This document shows, one piece after another, positions 14,586 through 22,245 of a stretch of DNA of 26,816 bases. The position numbers and the translations under genes were made by a program. A model generated the notes under the pieces. It saw only the letters and a list, made by a program, of their open reading frames with translations, ran no database searches and was not told the DNA's origin. The number at the start of each line of letters is the position of its first letter. Position 1 is the first letter of the stretch. Origin of the DNA: CAKSEI01 sp964403505 (GTDB lineage Bacteria > Bacillota > Clostridia > Oscillospirales > CAG-272); contig CAYOFP010000023.1 of the NCBI GenBank assembly GCA_964403505.1, forward strand, positions 1 to 26,816, written 5' to 3'.

Positions 14586-14658
14586 TTGACATTTAGTGAT
14601 TGTCAACATAGAAATTATATGTTATAATGTAAGAAAAAATGACATTCACGGAATGTCA
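14586..14658. promoter_or_regulatory. Divergent control region with TGACATT repeats and a promoter
   Basis: Two inverted repeats share a TGACATT half-site: TTGACA-N9-TGTCAA (14586-14606) and TGACATTC-N3-GAATGTCA (14640-14658). Between and overlapping them is a + strand promoter, TTGTCA (14600-14605), 17 bp, TATAAT (14623-14628). One repeat covers its -35 and the other lies just after the start, a layout suited to repression by the divergent XRE protein. Confidence 0.65.
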
Positions 14659-14674
14659 AAAAGGGAGATAATTT

Positions 14675-14962
14675 ATGGGGATCAATTTTAAGTGTCCTGA
14701 ATGCGGCAGTTCGCATGTTCAGCAGTTTTCGAGCGAATCCGATCAACACGTCTTATACTTGATTCTATTTGGATTACCTTATTTCGTTTGGCTGATTATA
14801 AGATGGGGGATCGGCTTTTGTGTATTGCTGTGTTGGGATTCGTGGATGGCGATTGTTCACATGATGAGAGGAAAGAGCCATGTCTGGCAGTCGAAAAAAT
14901 GTTTTTTCAACCGCAGAAGAATTTATTTCTGTCATGATTGCGGTCATAATTTCAGGATATGA
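14675..14962 (+). CDS. Small membrane protein with split zinc-ribbon cysteines
   Basis: A 95-residue protein of unknown function. CPEC (Cys7, Cys10) opens it, a hydrophobic stretch of one or two helices spans about 25-60, and CHDC (Cys86, Cys89) closes it. The two CxxC pairs could form one zinc site if the hydrophobic part is a hairpin that returns the tail to the same side. GGGAG precedes the ATG, and a clear promoter and terminator flank it, so it is a real monocistronic gene. Divergent from the XRE regulator, which may repress it. Not recognised as a toxin; no family name can be given with confidence. Confidence 0.75.
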   Translation: MGINFKCPECGSSHVQQFSSESDQHVLYLILFGLPYFVWLIIRWGIGFCVLLCWDSWMAIVHMMRGKSHVWQSKKCFFNRRRIYFCHDCGHNFRI

Positions 14963-14989
14963 GTTCGAGAGACGCATTAAAAATAAGTT

Positions 14990-15029
14990 GCTGATTTTTA
15001 TTATTCTAAAAATCAGCGTTTTGTTTTTT
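14990..15029 (+). terminator. Intrinsic terminator after the zinc-ribbon gene
   Basis: Perfect 11-bp stem GCTGATTTTTA / TAAAAATCAGC (14990-15000, 15007-15017), followed by TTTTGTTTTTT. A-rich bases on the other side could also help stop ogt transcripts from the - strand. Confidence 0.9.
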
Positions 15030-15031
15030 CT

Positions 15032-15523
15032 TTATCTGTTTATCTCGAGCTTTAACAGCGCTTCTTTTTTGTCGAGGCCTCCTGCGTAATCTGTGAGGTT
15101 TCCGTTTGTGCCGAGCACTCTGTGGCAGGGGATGATAACGGAAATGGGGTTATGCCCGACAGCACTGCCGACAGCCTGCGCCGACATGTGCGGAATTCCT
15201 TTCCGTTCGGCGAGAGTTTTTGCTATTTCGCCGTATGTCACGGTCTTTCCGTACGGAATAGTGCGCAGGATCTGCCATACTTCCTTCTGAAACGCTGTAC
15301 CGACAAGGTGTATCGGCAGGGAAAACGGCGGTTCTTCTCCCGAAAAATAAATATCCAACCATTTCTTTGCCTGCGTTATGGCAGGCGTTTCTTTCTCTTC
15401 TTTTTCGCCGAGGTTGGATGCATAGTATTTCTGCCCCGAAAACCACACGCCCGTAATCCCGGTATCATCCGAGGCTATGAGCATTTCACCGAGCGGAGAC
15501 GTATATTTTCCCGTGTAATTCAT
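15032..15523 (-). CDS. ogt: Methylated-DNA-[protein]-cysteine S-methyltransferase
   Basis: A 163-residue suicide DNA-repair protein that moves O6-methyl groups from guanine to its own cysteine. The active site is IPCHRV (Cys133). The C-terminal domain shows the usual FQKEVWQILRTIPYGKTVTYGEIA, VGSAVGHNPISVIIPCHRV and DYAGGLDKKEALL segments. The N-terminal domain is the short RNase H-like part. Length and order match Ogt, without an Ada-type regulator domain. The ATG overlaps the stop of the upstream PAS gene (ATGA, 4 bp), so the two are translationally coupled. Confidence 0.95.
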   Translation of the reverse strand: MNYTGKYTSPLGEMLIASDDTGITGVWFSGQKYYASNLGEKEEKETPAITQAKKWLDIYFSGEEPPFSLPIHLVGTAFQKEVWQILRTIPYGKTVTYGEIAKTLAERKGIPHMSAQAVGSAVGHNPISVIIPCHRVLGTNGNLTDYAGGLDKKEALLKLEINR

Positions 15524-15894
15524 TTTATCTCGTAAAACGGAGTCTGATCGATACTTCTATACTCGTGCTTTTCATAATATCCTATGAGCGTTCCGCTGTC
15601 GTCACGCAGTGCGAACATATAACCATCCTTATTTTGCTTCGGGTTATAAAACGTATGTACTTTATTGTTATTTTCGGACGCTAAGAACCACTCGACCACC
15701 TTTTTTATCATTTCGCAGGATCTTTCGTTGTGACAGTCGAGCAGGGAACTGCCGACGAGCGCCGCTCCGCCCCATTTTGCGTAATTTTCGACCGCCGCCG
15801 GATTCATATAGACGATGATATGCGCTGTATCGCAGATGACCACGGGCGCCGGGTCGGTATCAATGATGTTTTTGAATAAATTATAGTGTTTCAT
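15520..15894 (-). CDS. Stand-alone PAS domain protein
   Basis: A 124-residue protein consisting of one PAS fold: APVVICDTAHIIVYMNPAAVENY (start of the fold), LVGSSLLDCHNERS (helical part), then KVHTFYNPKQNKDGYMFALRDDSGTLIGYYEKHEYRS (the last strands). No kinase, cyclase or HTH part is present, so it probably acts as a small sensor or adaptor, perhaps binding a flavin or small ligand. It overlaps ogt by 4 bp. No clear ribosome site is seen: TATAAT (15901-15906 on the - strand) lies only six bases before the ATG, so the mRNA may be leaderless or the real start may differ. Confidence 0.8.
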   Translation of the reverse strand: MKHYNLFKNIIDTDPAPVVICDTAHIIVYMNPAAVENYAKWGGAALVGSSLLDCHNERSCEMIKKVVEWFLASENNNKVHTFYNPKQNKDGYMFALRDDSGTLIGYYEKHEYRSIDQTPFYEIK

Positions 15895-15924
15895 GGAAGT
15901 ATTATACCTGCCTATGCAAAGCGA

Positions 15925-16035
15925 GAGGCGATAGCCTCAAAATGATGATTTAATGTTTTTATACGGAAACGACAGTTTCCAAACGGCGATAGCCGTTTCC
16001 ACGGCGGTACGCTGTGGGTATAAAGTTATTATACC
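15925..16035. repeat. Cluster of five consecutive short hairpins
   Basis: Within 111 bp: GAGGC-GATA-GCCTC (15925-15938), GGAAAC-GACA-GTTTCC (15965-15980), AAACGGC-GATA-GCCGTTT (15981-15998), CACGGCG-GTA-CGCTGTG (16000-16016, one G-T pair), and GGTATAA-N5-TTATACC (16017-16035). Two share the GATA loop. Lies between the EF-G-like gene and the PAS gene, both on the - strand. A REP-like intergenic repeat is the simplest reading. Confidence 0.7.
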
Positions 16036-16063
16036 ACGCCGTTTGCCGTTTGTAAATAAGAAA

Positions 16064-16094
16064 GGGACTGCCGCATTTTGATTGCTGCAGTCCC
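16064..16094 (-). terminator. Terminator of the EF-G-like gene
   Basis: Stem GGGACTGC / GCAGTCCC (16064-16071, 16087-16094), followed on the - strand by TTTCTTATTT, 6 bp after the stop. Confidence 0.88.
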
Positions 16095-16100
16095 GTTTCT

Positions 16101-18155
16101 TTATTCAGCTTGTTTTGCTTCTTCGATGATCTTCTGCGCCTGGAGTGCGGGGACTTCTTCATAACGGACGAATTCAAACGTGTACTGTCCTCTGCCCTGC
16201 GTCATTGCACGAAGTGCGATGACATAGTCGCTCATTTCTGCCTGCGGAACTTCCGCCTCGACTGTCGTGTAGCCGCGTCTGTCTTCTGTTGGATTCATGC
16301 CGAGCACCTTTCCGCGACGCTTAGGCATATCGCCCATGACATCGCCCACGAGATCGTCGGGAACTTCGACGAGCAACCGTCCGACCGGCTCAAGGAGCAC
16401 GGGATTTGCCCTCGGCATGCCGTCCTTGAATGCGAGTCCGGCCGCGAGCACGAAGGAGATCTCGTTCGAGTCGACATCGTGATACGAACCGTCAAAGAGG
16501 TCTGCCGCAAGGTTGACTACGGGATAACCTGCGAGGACACCTTTCTGCATTGCCTGAGTCAGACCCTTTTCAACTGCAGGGAAGTAACTCTTCGGAACAG
16601 CGCCGCCGACAACGCTCGATGTGAAGGTCAGGCCGTCATTCTCTCCGTGAGAGAACGTGATCTTTACATGACCGTACTGACCCGAACCGCCCGACTGCTT
16701 TTTGTGCTTGCCTTCCGCCTGGACGGATTTCTTTATCGTTTCACGGTATGCGATCTTCGGCGCTGTGAGTGTTGCGCCGACATTGCTCCTTGTCTTAAGC
16801 CTTGCGAGTGCGACGTCGAGGTGCATGTCTCCCATGCCTGTGATCAGCTGCTGCTTTGTCTCGGCGTTGTTTTCATAACGGAGCGTCATATCCTCGTCAA
16901 GGAGCTTCTTGATCCCTGCGGATATCTTGTCTTCGTCTCCCTTTCCGAGAGGTTTGACCGCCATCGTGTAGCAGGGATGCGGGAAATCAATGCCTGCATA
17001 CTCTGCCGTTCCGTCGGAGGAAAGGGTGTCGCCCGTGGAGGCGCTCATCTTGGATACCACGCCGATATCGCCGCAGTGAAGGATGTCGGCAGGAGTCTGC
17101 TTTTTGCCGTTGATAATACTGATATGTGAGAATTTTTCACTTGCTCCCGTCCTGTGATTTGTAAGGACGGTATCGTTTTTGAGCGTGCCTGACATGACCT
17201 TGAAGTAGGAGAGTTTTCCGTATTGGTCAGACTGTGTCTTGAATATAAATACCTTCGGGTCTCCCTCTTTTTCTATGGGAGCGTCGCTGCCGTCCGCATA
17301 CTTTTCCGTCTGTTTTGCAGTGTGACGGGGAAAGGACTCTGCGATGATATCCATCATAGAGACAGTCGCCCAGGTCTTGGTGGCAGAACCGCATACGCAG
17401 GGCGCTATATCGCCGCTGATGATACCGGTGTGGATCGCCTCGACCGCCTCCTCATAGGTGATCTCGTCGCCGTTGAAGTATTTTTCCATGAGTTCATCGC
17501 TCGTTTGCGCGATCGCCTCATAAAGCATATCACGGTATTTATCCGCTGTTTCGGCAAACTGAGCGGGGACTTCGCTTTCGGTGCGTCCGCCTACCTTATC
17601 ATACACATAAGCCTTATTATCGATGAGGTTCATAAAGCCCGTAACGGCTCCGTCCTCTACCATGGGAATAAACAAAGGACATATCGAAACGCCGAATTTA
17701 TCTTTTAACTGTTCAAATACCCTGCCGAATCTCGCCTCGGGATCGTCGAATTTATTGATAAAGAATGCCTTCGGCAGTCCGGCTTTTGTCGCCTTCTCCC
17801 ATGCGAGCTCTGTGCCGACCTCGACGCCCGCCTTGCCGTCGACGACTATGATCGCAGAGTCTGCCGCACGCAGAGCCTCGCTGACCTCGCCTGCAAAACC
17901 GAGGAAGCCGGGCGTATCTATGAGGTTTATCTTAACGTCTTTCCAGAAGACTGTCGCAACGGAGAGAGAAAGGCTCATATGCCGCTTGACCTCTTCGGGA
18001 TCAAAGTCGCATACGGTATTGCCTGCATCGGTAGTGCCGAGTCTGTCTGTTCCTTTACTCAAATATAATAATGCTTCGGCGAACGACGTTTTGCCGCTGC
18101 CGCCGTGTCCGAGTAGAGCGATGTTTCTTATTTGTTTTGTTTCATAATTTGCCAT
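16101..18155 (-). CDS. EF-G-like translation factor GTPase (EF-G paralogue)
   Basis: A 684-residue protein with the EF-G domain order: G domain, domain II, then domains III-V with TTVEAEVPQAEMSDYVIALRAMTQGRGQYTFEFVRYEEVP at the end. The GTPase motifs deviate from canonical EF-G: G1 is GHGGSGKTS (16-24) rather than AHxDxGKTT, G3 is DTPGFLGF rather than DTPGHVDF, and G4 is NKFD (134-137). These variants characterise the 'EF-G-like' group common in Clostridia, which sits beside a true fusA elsewhere and whose role (a ribosome-bound auxiliary or back-translocase-like factor) is not settled. The missing switch II His suggests altered ribosome-stimulated hydrolysis. It is monocistronic, with AGGAGA before the ATG. 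Confidence 0.9.
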   Translation of the reverse strand: MANYETKQIRNIALLGHGGSGKTSFAEALLYLSKGTDRLGTTDAGNTVCDFDPEEVKRHMSLSLSVATVFWKDVKINLIDTPGFLGFAGEVSEALRAADSAIIVVDGKAGVEVGTELAWEKATKAGLPKAFFINKFDDPEARFGRVFEQLKDKFGVSICPLFIPMVEDGAVTGFMNLIDNKAYVYDKVGGRTESEVPAQFAETADKYRDMLYEAIAQTSDELMEKYFNGDEITYEEAVEAIHTGIISGDIAPCVCGSATKTWATVSMMDIIAESFPRHTAKQTEKYADGSDAPIEKEGDPKVFIFKTQSDQYGKLSYFKVMSGTLKNDTVLTNHRTGASEKFSHISIINGKKQTPADILHCGDIGVVSKMSASTGDTLSSDGTAEYAGIDFPHPCYTMAVKPLGKGDEDKISAGIKKLLDEDMTLRYENNAETKQQLITGMGDMHLDVALARLKTRSNVGATLTAPKIAYRETIKKSVQAEGKHKKQSGGSGQYGHVKITFSHGENDGLTFTSSVVGGAVPKSYFPAVEKGLTQAMQKGVLAGYPVVNLAADLFDGSYHDVDSNEISFVLAAGLAFKDGMPRANPVLLEPVGRLLVEVPDDLVGDVMGDMPKRRGKVLGMNPTEDRRGYTTVEAEVPQAEMSDYVIALRAMTQGRGQYTFEFVRYEEVPALQAQKIIEEAKQAE

Positions 18156-18187
18156 AGTTAGTCGTCTCCTTACACTAATATATAAAT

Positions 18188-18216
18188 ATTATATAGTAAT
18201 TTAATTCGATATTCAA
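18188..18216 (-). promoter_or_regulatory. Promoter of the EF-G-like gene
   Basis: TTGAAT (18211-18216) and TATAAT (18188-18193), 17-bp spacer, on the - strand. About 33 bp upstream of the ATG. Confidence 0.8.
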
Positions 18217-18268
18217 GGGATTTGGTTATGATTTTTGCATATGACATATAGAAATTTCGGGTTTAAAT

Positions 18269-18319
18269 TTGTGCAAAACGCACAATGCTATTGACAAAAT
18301 TTGTGATAATAATTATAAT
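18269..18319 (+). promoter_or_regulatory. Promoter of the 18351 gene with an upstream inverted repeat
   Basis: Perfect TTGACA (18291-18296), 17 bp, TATAAT (18314-18319). Six bases upstream of the -35 sits TTGTGC-N5-GCACAA (18269-18285), a possible activator site. AGGAGA before ATG 18351 gives the ribosome site. Confidence 0.85.
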
Positions 18320-18350
18320 ATACAGGTAAACTATTATATAAGGAGAAAAT

Positions 18351-20072
18351 ATGAAAAAGTATCTGAATTTTATCGTTGGTGCGGTATGCTGTGCCGTGGC
18401 GGGAGCATTATATTATTATGTAGTCCTTCCGCCGATCAATGTACATTCGCTTGAAACCTGGTGGTTTTTTGTCATTTTGTTGATTGCATTTGCCCTCCCG
18501 TTCGGCATCCTTTCCGCTACGAAGGCAGTAGTGGACAAGGTGAGTAAGAGGAGGAAAAGAGAGGTCAGGATCGCCCCGACGGTCAAGGTGTTACTTATCC
18601 TTATGTGTGTGCCGATCGTTGTCTGCATTATCGGCGGTATCGCCTCGAGCACGTTTTTCAATGCACACCGGTATGCCTCGGTTATCACGGTCGAGGAAGC
18701 GGTGTTTGAGGAAGATATGCCCGAGACGACGAATGTCACGAATATTGCGCTCATGGACTCAAATTCTGCACGCATCATCGGTAACAGGACGCTCGGCTCG
18801 CTATCCGACGTGGTATCACAGTATGAGGCGGGGTATACCTATAATCAGATCAATTATAACGGTGCGCCGAAAAAGGTCACGTGTCTTGAGTATGTGGATT
18901 TCTTTAAATGGATGGGAAACCGCAAAAACGGTATCCCCGGATATATCATGGTCGACCCCGTGAACAACAGCGCAAGCTATGAGAAGCTTGAGAAGCCGAT
19001 CAAATATGTCTCGAGCGCATATTTTAACGATAATTTAGAGCGCAAGCTCCGCTTTTCCTATCCGACGAAGATCTTCGGCACGGTTTCTTTTGAGATAGAC
19101 GAGGAGGGCGACCCGTATTATATCGTCCCCTGCCTTACGGCACGGGTCGGGCTGTTCGGTGCGATGGATGTAAACGAGGTCGTTATCTTCGATCCCTGCA
19201 CGGGAGACTCGGAGCTCTACCCGGTATCGGATGTGCCGTCCTGGGTCGACGAGGTCTATTCCGGCTATCTTGCCACGGAGAAATATAACTGGCACGGCAT
19301 GTACTCGGGCGGATATTGGAACAGTGTCGTCGGCAATAAGGACTGCAAGACCACGACAGACGATTTCGGCTATATCGTGTTAGGCGACGACGTTTGGTAT
19401 TTCACGGGTGTCACGAGTATCACGAGCGATGAATCGAATATAGGCTTTATCATCACGAATGCACGCACGGGCGAATATAAGTTCTATCCCGTCGTCGGCG
19501 CAGAGGAATACTCCGCCATGGCGGCCGCCAAAGGCGAGGTGCAGGAAAAGGGATATGAGGCGTCATTCCCGTCACTCATCAATGTATCAGGAAAAGCGAC
19601 CTATATCCTCGTGCTCAAGGACAACGGGGGACTCGTAAAATTATATGCGCTCGTCAACGTTGAGAATTACGGCATCGTCGCAACGGGTCAGACCCAGCAG
19701 GAGGCGATGAAGGCGTACAAGAAGCTGCTTGCGCAAAACGGCGTGGGGTCAAGCGGTGCGGCTGAATCGGACGAACTGCCCGAGGCATACATCGGCGTGT
19801 ACGACGTACAGACGGCGACCGTCGGCGGTGAGACCTATATCTATCTCATATCCGGTGAGAAATCAGGAAAGCGAGAGCTGTATAAGGCACAGATAAGCGA
19901 AGATGAGACGCTGCTGCTGATACGGCCGCACGACAATTTAGCGATAAAGTATACAGAGCTCTCAGACGGCGTGAGATACGTCGACTCATGGCAGTGGGTT
20001 ATCGCAGAGGATCAGTCTTTGACTGATGTGCCGACAGACACCGAAGACAATAATGACACGGCTTCGTCGTAA
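18351..20072 (+). CDS. Conserved-looking membrane protein with three N-terminal helices and a large outer domain, function unknown
   Basis: 573 residues. Three hydrophobic helices lie at about 5-26, 37-57 and 78-100, with a basic loop (KRRKREVR) between the second and third. A soluble domain of about 450 residues follows, and by the positive-inside rule faces outward. Distinctive segments include YNQINYNG, EYVDFFKWMGNRKNGIPGY, RFSYPTKIFG, DVPSWVDEVY, TGVTSITSDESNIGFI and GAEEYSAMAAAKGEVQ. They read like a slowly evolving family I associate with Firmicutes membrane proteins of no known function; I cannot name a domain. The tail is short, acidic and Ser/Thr-rich. Strong consensus promoter and perfect terminator: an independently expressed single gene. 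Divergent from the EF-G-like gene. Confidence 0.82.
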   Translation: MKKYLNFIVGAVCCAVAGALYYYVVLPPINVHSLETWWFFVILLIAFALPFGILSATKAVVDKVSKRRKREVRIAPTVKVLLILMCVPIVVCIIGGIASSTFFNAHRYASVITVEEAVFEEDMPETTNVTNIALMDSNSARIIGNRTLGSLSDVVSQYEAGYTYNQINYNGAPKKVTCLEYVDFFKWMGNRKNGIPGYIMVDPVNNSASYEKLEKPIKYVSSAYFNDNLERKLRFSYPTKIFGTVSFEIDEEGDPYYIVPCLTARVGLFGAMDVNEVVIFDPCTGDSELYPVSDVPSWVDEVYSGYLATEKYNWHGMYSGGYWNSVVGNKDCKTTTDDFGYIVLGDDVWYFTGVTSITSDESNIGFIITNARTGEYKFYPVVGAEEYSAMAAAKGEVQEKGYEASFPSLINVSGKATYILVLKDNGGLVKLYALVNVENYGIVATGQTQQEAMKAYKKLLAQNGVGSSGAAESDELPEAYIGVYDVQTATVGGETYIYLISGEKSGKRELYKAQISEDETLLLIRPHDNLAIKYTELSDGVRYVDSWQWVIAEDQSLTDVPTDTEDNNDTASS

Positions 20073-20081
20073 TATTATAAG

Positions 20082-20113
20082 AAAAAACGGTATCTTTCCC
20101 GATACCGTTTTTT
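20082..20113 (+). terminator. Intrinsic terminator of the 18351 gene
   Basis: Perfect 13-bp stem AAAAAACGGTATC / GATACCGTTTTTT (20082-20094, 20101-20113), 6-nt loop, T-run included. Symmetric, so usable from either side. Confidence 0.93.
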
Positions 20114-20129
20114 GATGCAATGATATCTC

Positions 20130-20510
20130 TGTCGCATATAAATTTCCCCAATAGAGGTTTTTGAAAGGGGTGCGGGGAAAACTTTTTTCCTAAAAAGTTT
20201 TTCCCGCATAAGTTCACACAAACAAACCAAGGGAGAACCCCCGGCGAGGGTTCTCCCTCTTTTGTGCTGCGCACAAAATTCACCCACTCCTGCGCTTTTA
20301 TAAGGCACAAGTGTTTCGCCGTCTGCGGACGGCGACAAGGGCGTTTCCCTTTGAACCCAGTCGCTTTTTGAAAAAAAGCGACGCAAAAACTTTCAGAAAC
20401 GTTATATCTCTGTCGCCAATAACTTCTTGCGCAAGACGGGTCTTGCGCCCCATAAAAGTTTTTGAAAGGGGTGTGGGGGATACTTTTTTCAAAAAGTGTC
20501 CCCCACAAAT
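20130..20510. repeat. Hairpin-rich repeat mosaic in a 442-bp gene-free stretch
   Basis: No gene is visible in 20073-20514. The stretch carries at least seven hairpins: 20172-20207 (GCGGGGAAAACTTTTT arm), 20231-20257 (GGGAGAACCC / GGGTTCTCCC), 20260-20278 (TTTTGTGC / GCACAAAA), 20317-20334 (CGCCGTC / GACGGCG), 20360-20382 (GTCGCTTTTT / AAAAAGCGAC), 20429-20448 (GCGCAAGA / TCTTGCGC) and 20473-20506 (GTGGGGGA arm). The module 'TTTTTGAAAGGGGTG plus long hairpin' occurs twice here and once, inverted, at the window end. Confidence 0.85.
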
Positions 20511-20514
20511 AAAC

Positions 20515-21195
20515 TCACCCCACAATATCCTTGATCACCTCGCCTGCCATGATGAGGCCTGCGACGGGCGGGACGAAGGGGAGTGAACCGGGTGAGCCGC
20601 TGTTGTTTTTGATCGGCGGCTCTTCTGAGTATACGGCTTTGACACCTTTGATTCCACGTTTTTTTAGTTCATACCGCATCACACGGGCGAGCGGACATAC
20701 GCTCGTTTTCGATATATCGCATACCCGAAAGGCTGTCGGGTCGGTCTTGTTGCCTGCGCCCATGCAGGATATCACGGGCACGCCTGACGCTTTCGCCTTT
20801 TCGATGATGGCGAGCTTTCCGCTGACGGTATCTATGGCGTCTATGACATAATCATATTCTGAAAAATCGAATGTGTCGGCAGTTTCGTGCAGAAAAAATA
20901 CCGCATGCGCCCTTACCTTGACATCGGGGCAGATATCGAGGATGCGCTCCCGTGCGACATCGACCTTTCGCCTGCCGACGGTGGAGTGCAGTGCGATGAT
21001 CTGCCTGTTGATATTGCTCTCGGATACGACATCGGCATCGATGAGATCTATTTCGCCTATGCCGGCACGTGCGAGCGCTTCGGCGGCATAGCCGCCCACT
21101 CCTCCGACGCCGAAAAGCGCAACATGCGATGAGCGCAGTTTGTTTACCGCATCCTCGCCGAGTATTAGCTTTGTTCTTTCAAACTGTTCATTCAT
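20515..21195 (-). CDS. tcdA: tRNA threonylcarbamoyladenosine dehydratase
   Basis: A 226-residue E1-like ATP-dependent enzyme that cyclises t6A37 of tRNA to ct6A. The adenylate-binding glycine motif GVGGVGG is at 29-35, followed by IDLIDADVVSESNINRQ, the conserved D/N/R set that binds ATP in E1-like enzymes. Family features downstream include SCMGAGNKTDPTAFRV, SVCPLARVMRYELKKRGI and YSEEPP. Length and order match the TcdA/CsdL family. Its ATG lies within the last eight bases of the upstream radical SAM gene, so the two are coupled. Weak AGGG upstream. No clear terminator of its own; hairpin 20473-20506 could stop transcription. Confidence 0.93.
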   Translation of the reverse strand: MNEQFERTKLILGEDAVNKLRSSHVALFGVGGVGGYAAEALARAGIGEIDLIDADVVSESNINRQIIALHSTVGRRKVDVARERILDICPDVKVRAHAVFFLHETADTFDFSEYDYVIDAIDTVSGKLAIIEKAKASGVPVISCMGAGNKTDPTAFRVCDISKTSVCPLARVMRYELKKRGIKGVKAVYSEEPPIKNNSGSPGSLPFVPPVAGLIMAGEVIKDIVG

Positions 21196-22129
21196 TATAA
21201 TATATACCCTGATACGTATTGCGGCGTACGAACTCCTTGTCTATCTCGTTCATCACCACGAATTTTTTTAAGCTCCACTCGGGTGCGAGCAGCGCATCCC
21301 GTGCGCCGTCTCCCGTCACTCTGCCGATCACTATCTCGGGCGGCATTATCTCGAGCTGATCGCATACCGTGCTCACGTAATCCTCCCGTGTCATTATGTC
21401 AAAGGCGCCGCTCGCATATTCATTTGCGAGCTTCGTGCCGCGCAGGACGTGGAGCAGATGTATTTTTAAAAAATCGGGATGCAGCTTCGCCACTCTTTTT
21501 GCCGTTTCGAGCATCATTTCGTGATCCTCTCCGGGCAGACCGTTGATGATATGTACGCATCGGTTGATCCCGTCGAGCATCTGATATCCGCGCAGAAAAT
21601 CGTCATAGCTGTGGCATCGGTTGATGCGCTCCGCCGTTTTGTCGTGAACACTTTGCAGACCGAGCTCGACCGTGAGGAACGTGCGTCCCGACAACTCACG
21701 CAGATATTCTGCCGTTTCCTCGCTTATGCAGTCGGGACGGGTGGAGACGGACAGTCCCACGACGCCTTTTTGGGAAAGCGCCTCCTCGAAAAGCTCCTTT
21801 AATCTTGCCGTCGGCGCATATGTATTGGTGAACGCCTGAAAATATGCGATGTATTTTTCGCTCTTCCATTTCGTGAGAAGCCCCTGACGGCACCGCTCAA
21901 ACTGCTCTGATATGCTCAGATCGGGCGTGCATGCGAAATCTCCGCTTCCTCTTGCCGAGCAGTAAGTGCATCCGCCTACGCCCTTTGTACCATCCCGATT
22001 CGGGCAGGTGAATCCGCCGTCAAGCGGTACCTTAAAGCACTTTTCGCCAAAGGTTTTTTTCAGAAAATAGTCATATGTATAGTATCTTTTATTTGAATCT
22101 GAAAATTCAAACGGATTTATTTGTTTCAT
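21188..22129 (-). CDS. TIGR01212-family radical SAM protein (YtqA/YhcC-like)
   Basis: A 313-residue iron-sulfur enzyme. The cluster cysteines are Cys42, Cys54 and Cys57 (CPNRDGT ... GGCTYC), the long-spaced variant typical of the YhcC/YtqA family. IAYFQAFTNTYAP, GLSVSTRPDCI, ELGLQS and HIINGLPGE are further radical SAM and family motifs. B. subtilis YtqA has been linked to mnm5-type wobble uridine modification in tRNA; the overlap with tcdA, another anticodon-loop enzyme, fits that but does not prove it. The start matches the family N-terminus (INPFEFS). No ribosome site is visible, and the predicted promoter leaves almost no leader. Confidence 0.9.
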   Translation of the reverse strand: MKQINPFEFSDSNKRYYTYDYFLKKTFGEKCFKVPLDGGFTCPNRDGTKGVGGCTYCSARGSGDFACTPDLSISEQFERCRQGLLTKWKSEKYIAYFQAFTNTYAPTARLKELFEEALSQKGVVGLSVSTRPDCISEETAEYLRELSGRTFLTVELGLQSVHDKTAERINRCHSYDDFLRGYQMLDGINRCVHIINGLPGEDHEMMLETAKRVAKLHPDFLKIHLLHVLRGTKLANEYASGAFDIMTREDYVSTVCDQLEIMPPEIVIGRVTGDGARDALLAPEWSLKKFVVMNEIDKEFVRRNTYQGIYYNE

Positions 22130-22137
22130 TCGTTAAT

Positions 22138-22166
22138 ATTTTAAGTCATACTGCGAGAAAAATCAA
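22138..22166 (-). promoter_or_regulatory. Promoter of the radical SAM-tcdA operon (near-leaderless)
   Basis: TTGATT (22161-22166) and TAAAAT (22138-22143), 17-bp spacer, on the - strand. The start would fall around 22131, one or two bases before ATG 22129. Confidence 0.6.
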
Positions 22167-22245
22167 GAAAAGCTGAAAAAATGGTGATTCTGTATAATAT
22201 TCTGATAATTTTATATAAAAAATTGTTTATATTTCTTTAAAATGC

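Noticed and set aside
14324..14962. Toxin-antitoxin reading of the XRE and zinc-ribbon genes
   Set aside because: The genes are divergent rather than in an operon, and the small protein has no recognisable toxin fold.
16110..17129. Long open frame (339 codons) on the + strand
   Set aside because: It lies antisense within the EF-G-like gene, has no ribosome site, and its protein shows no family features; a shadow of codon bias.
20130..20510. CRISPR array
   Set aside because: Repeats are not evenly spaced, are of several types and are themselves hairpins; no cas genes are present.
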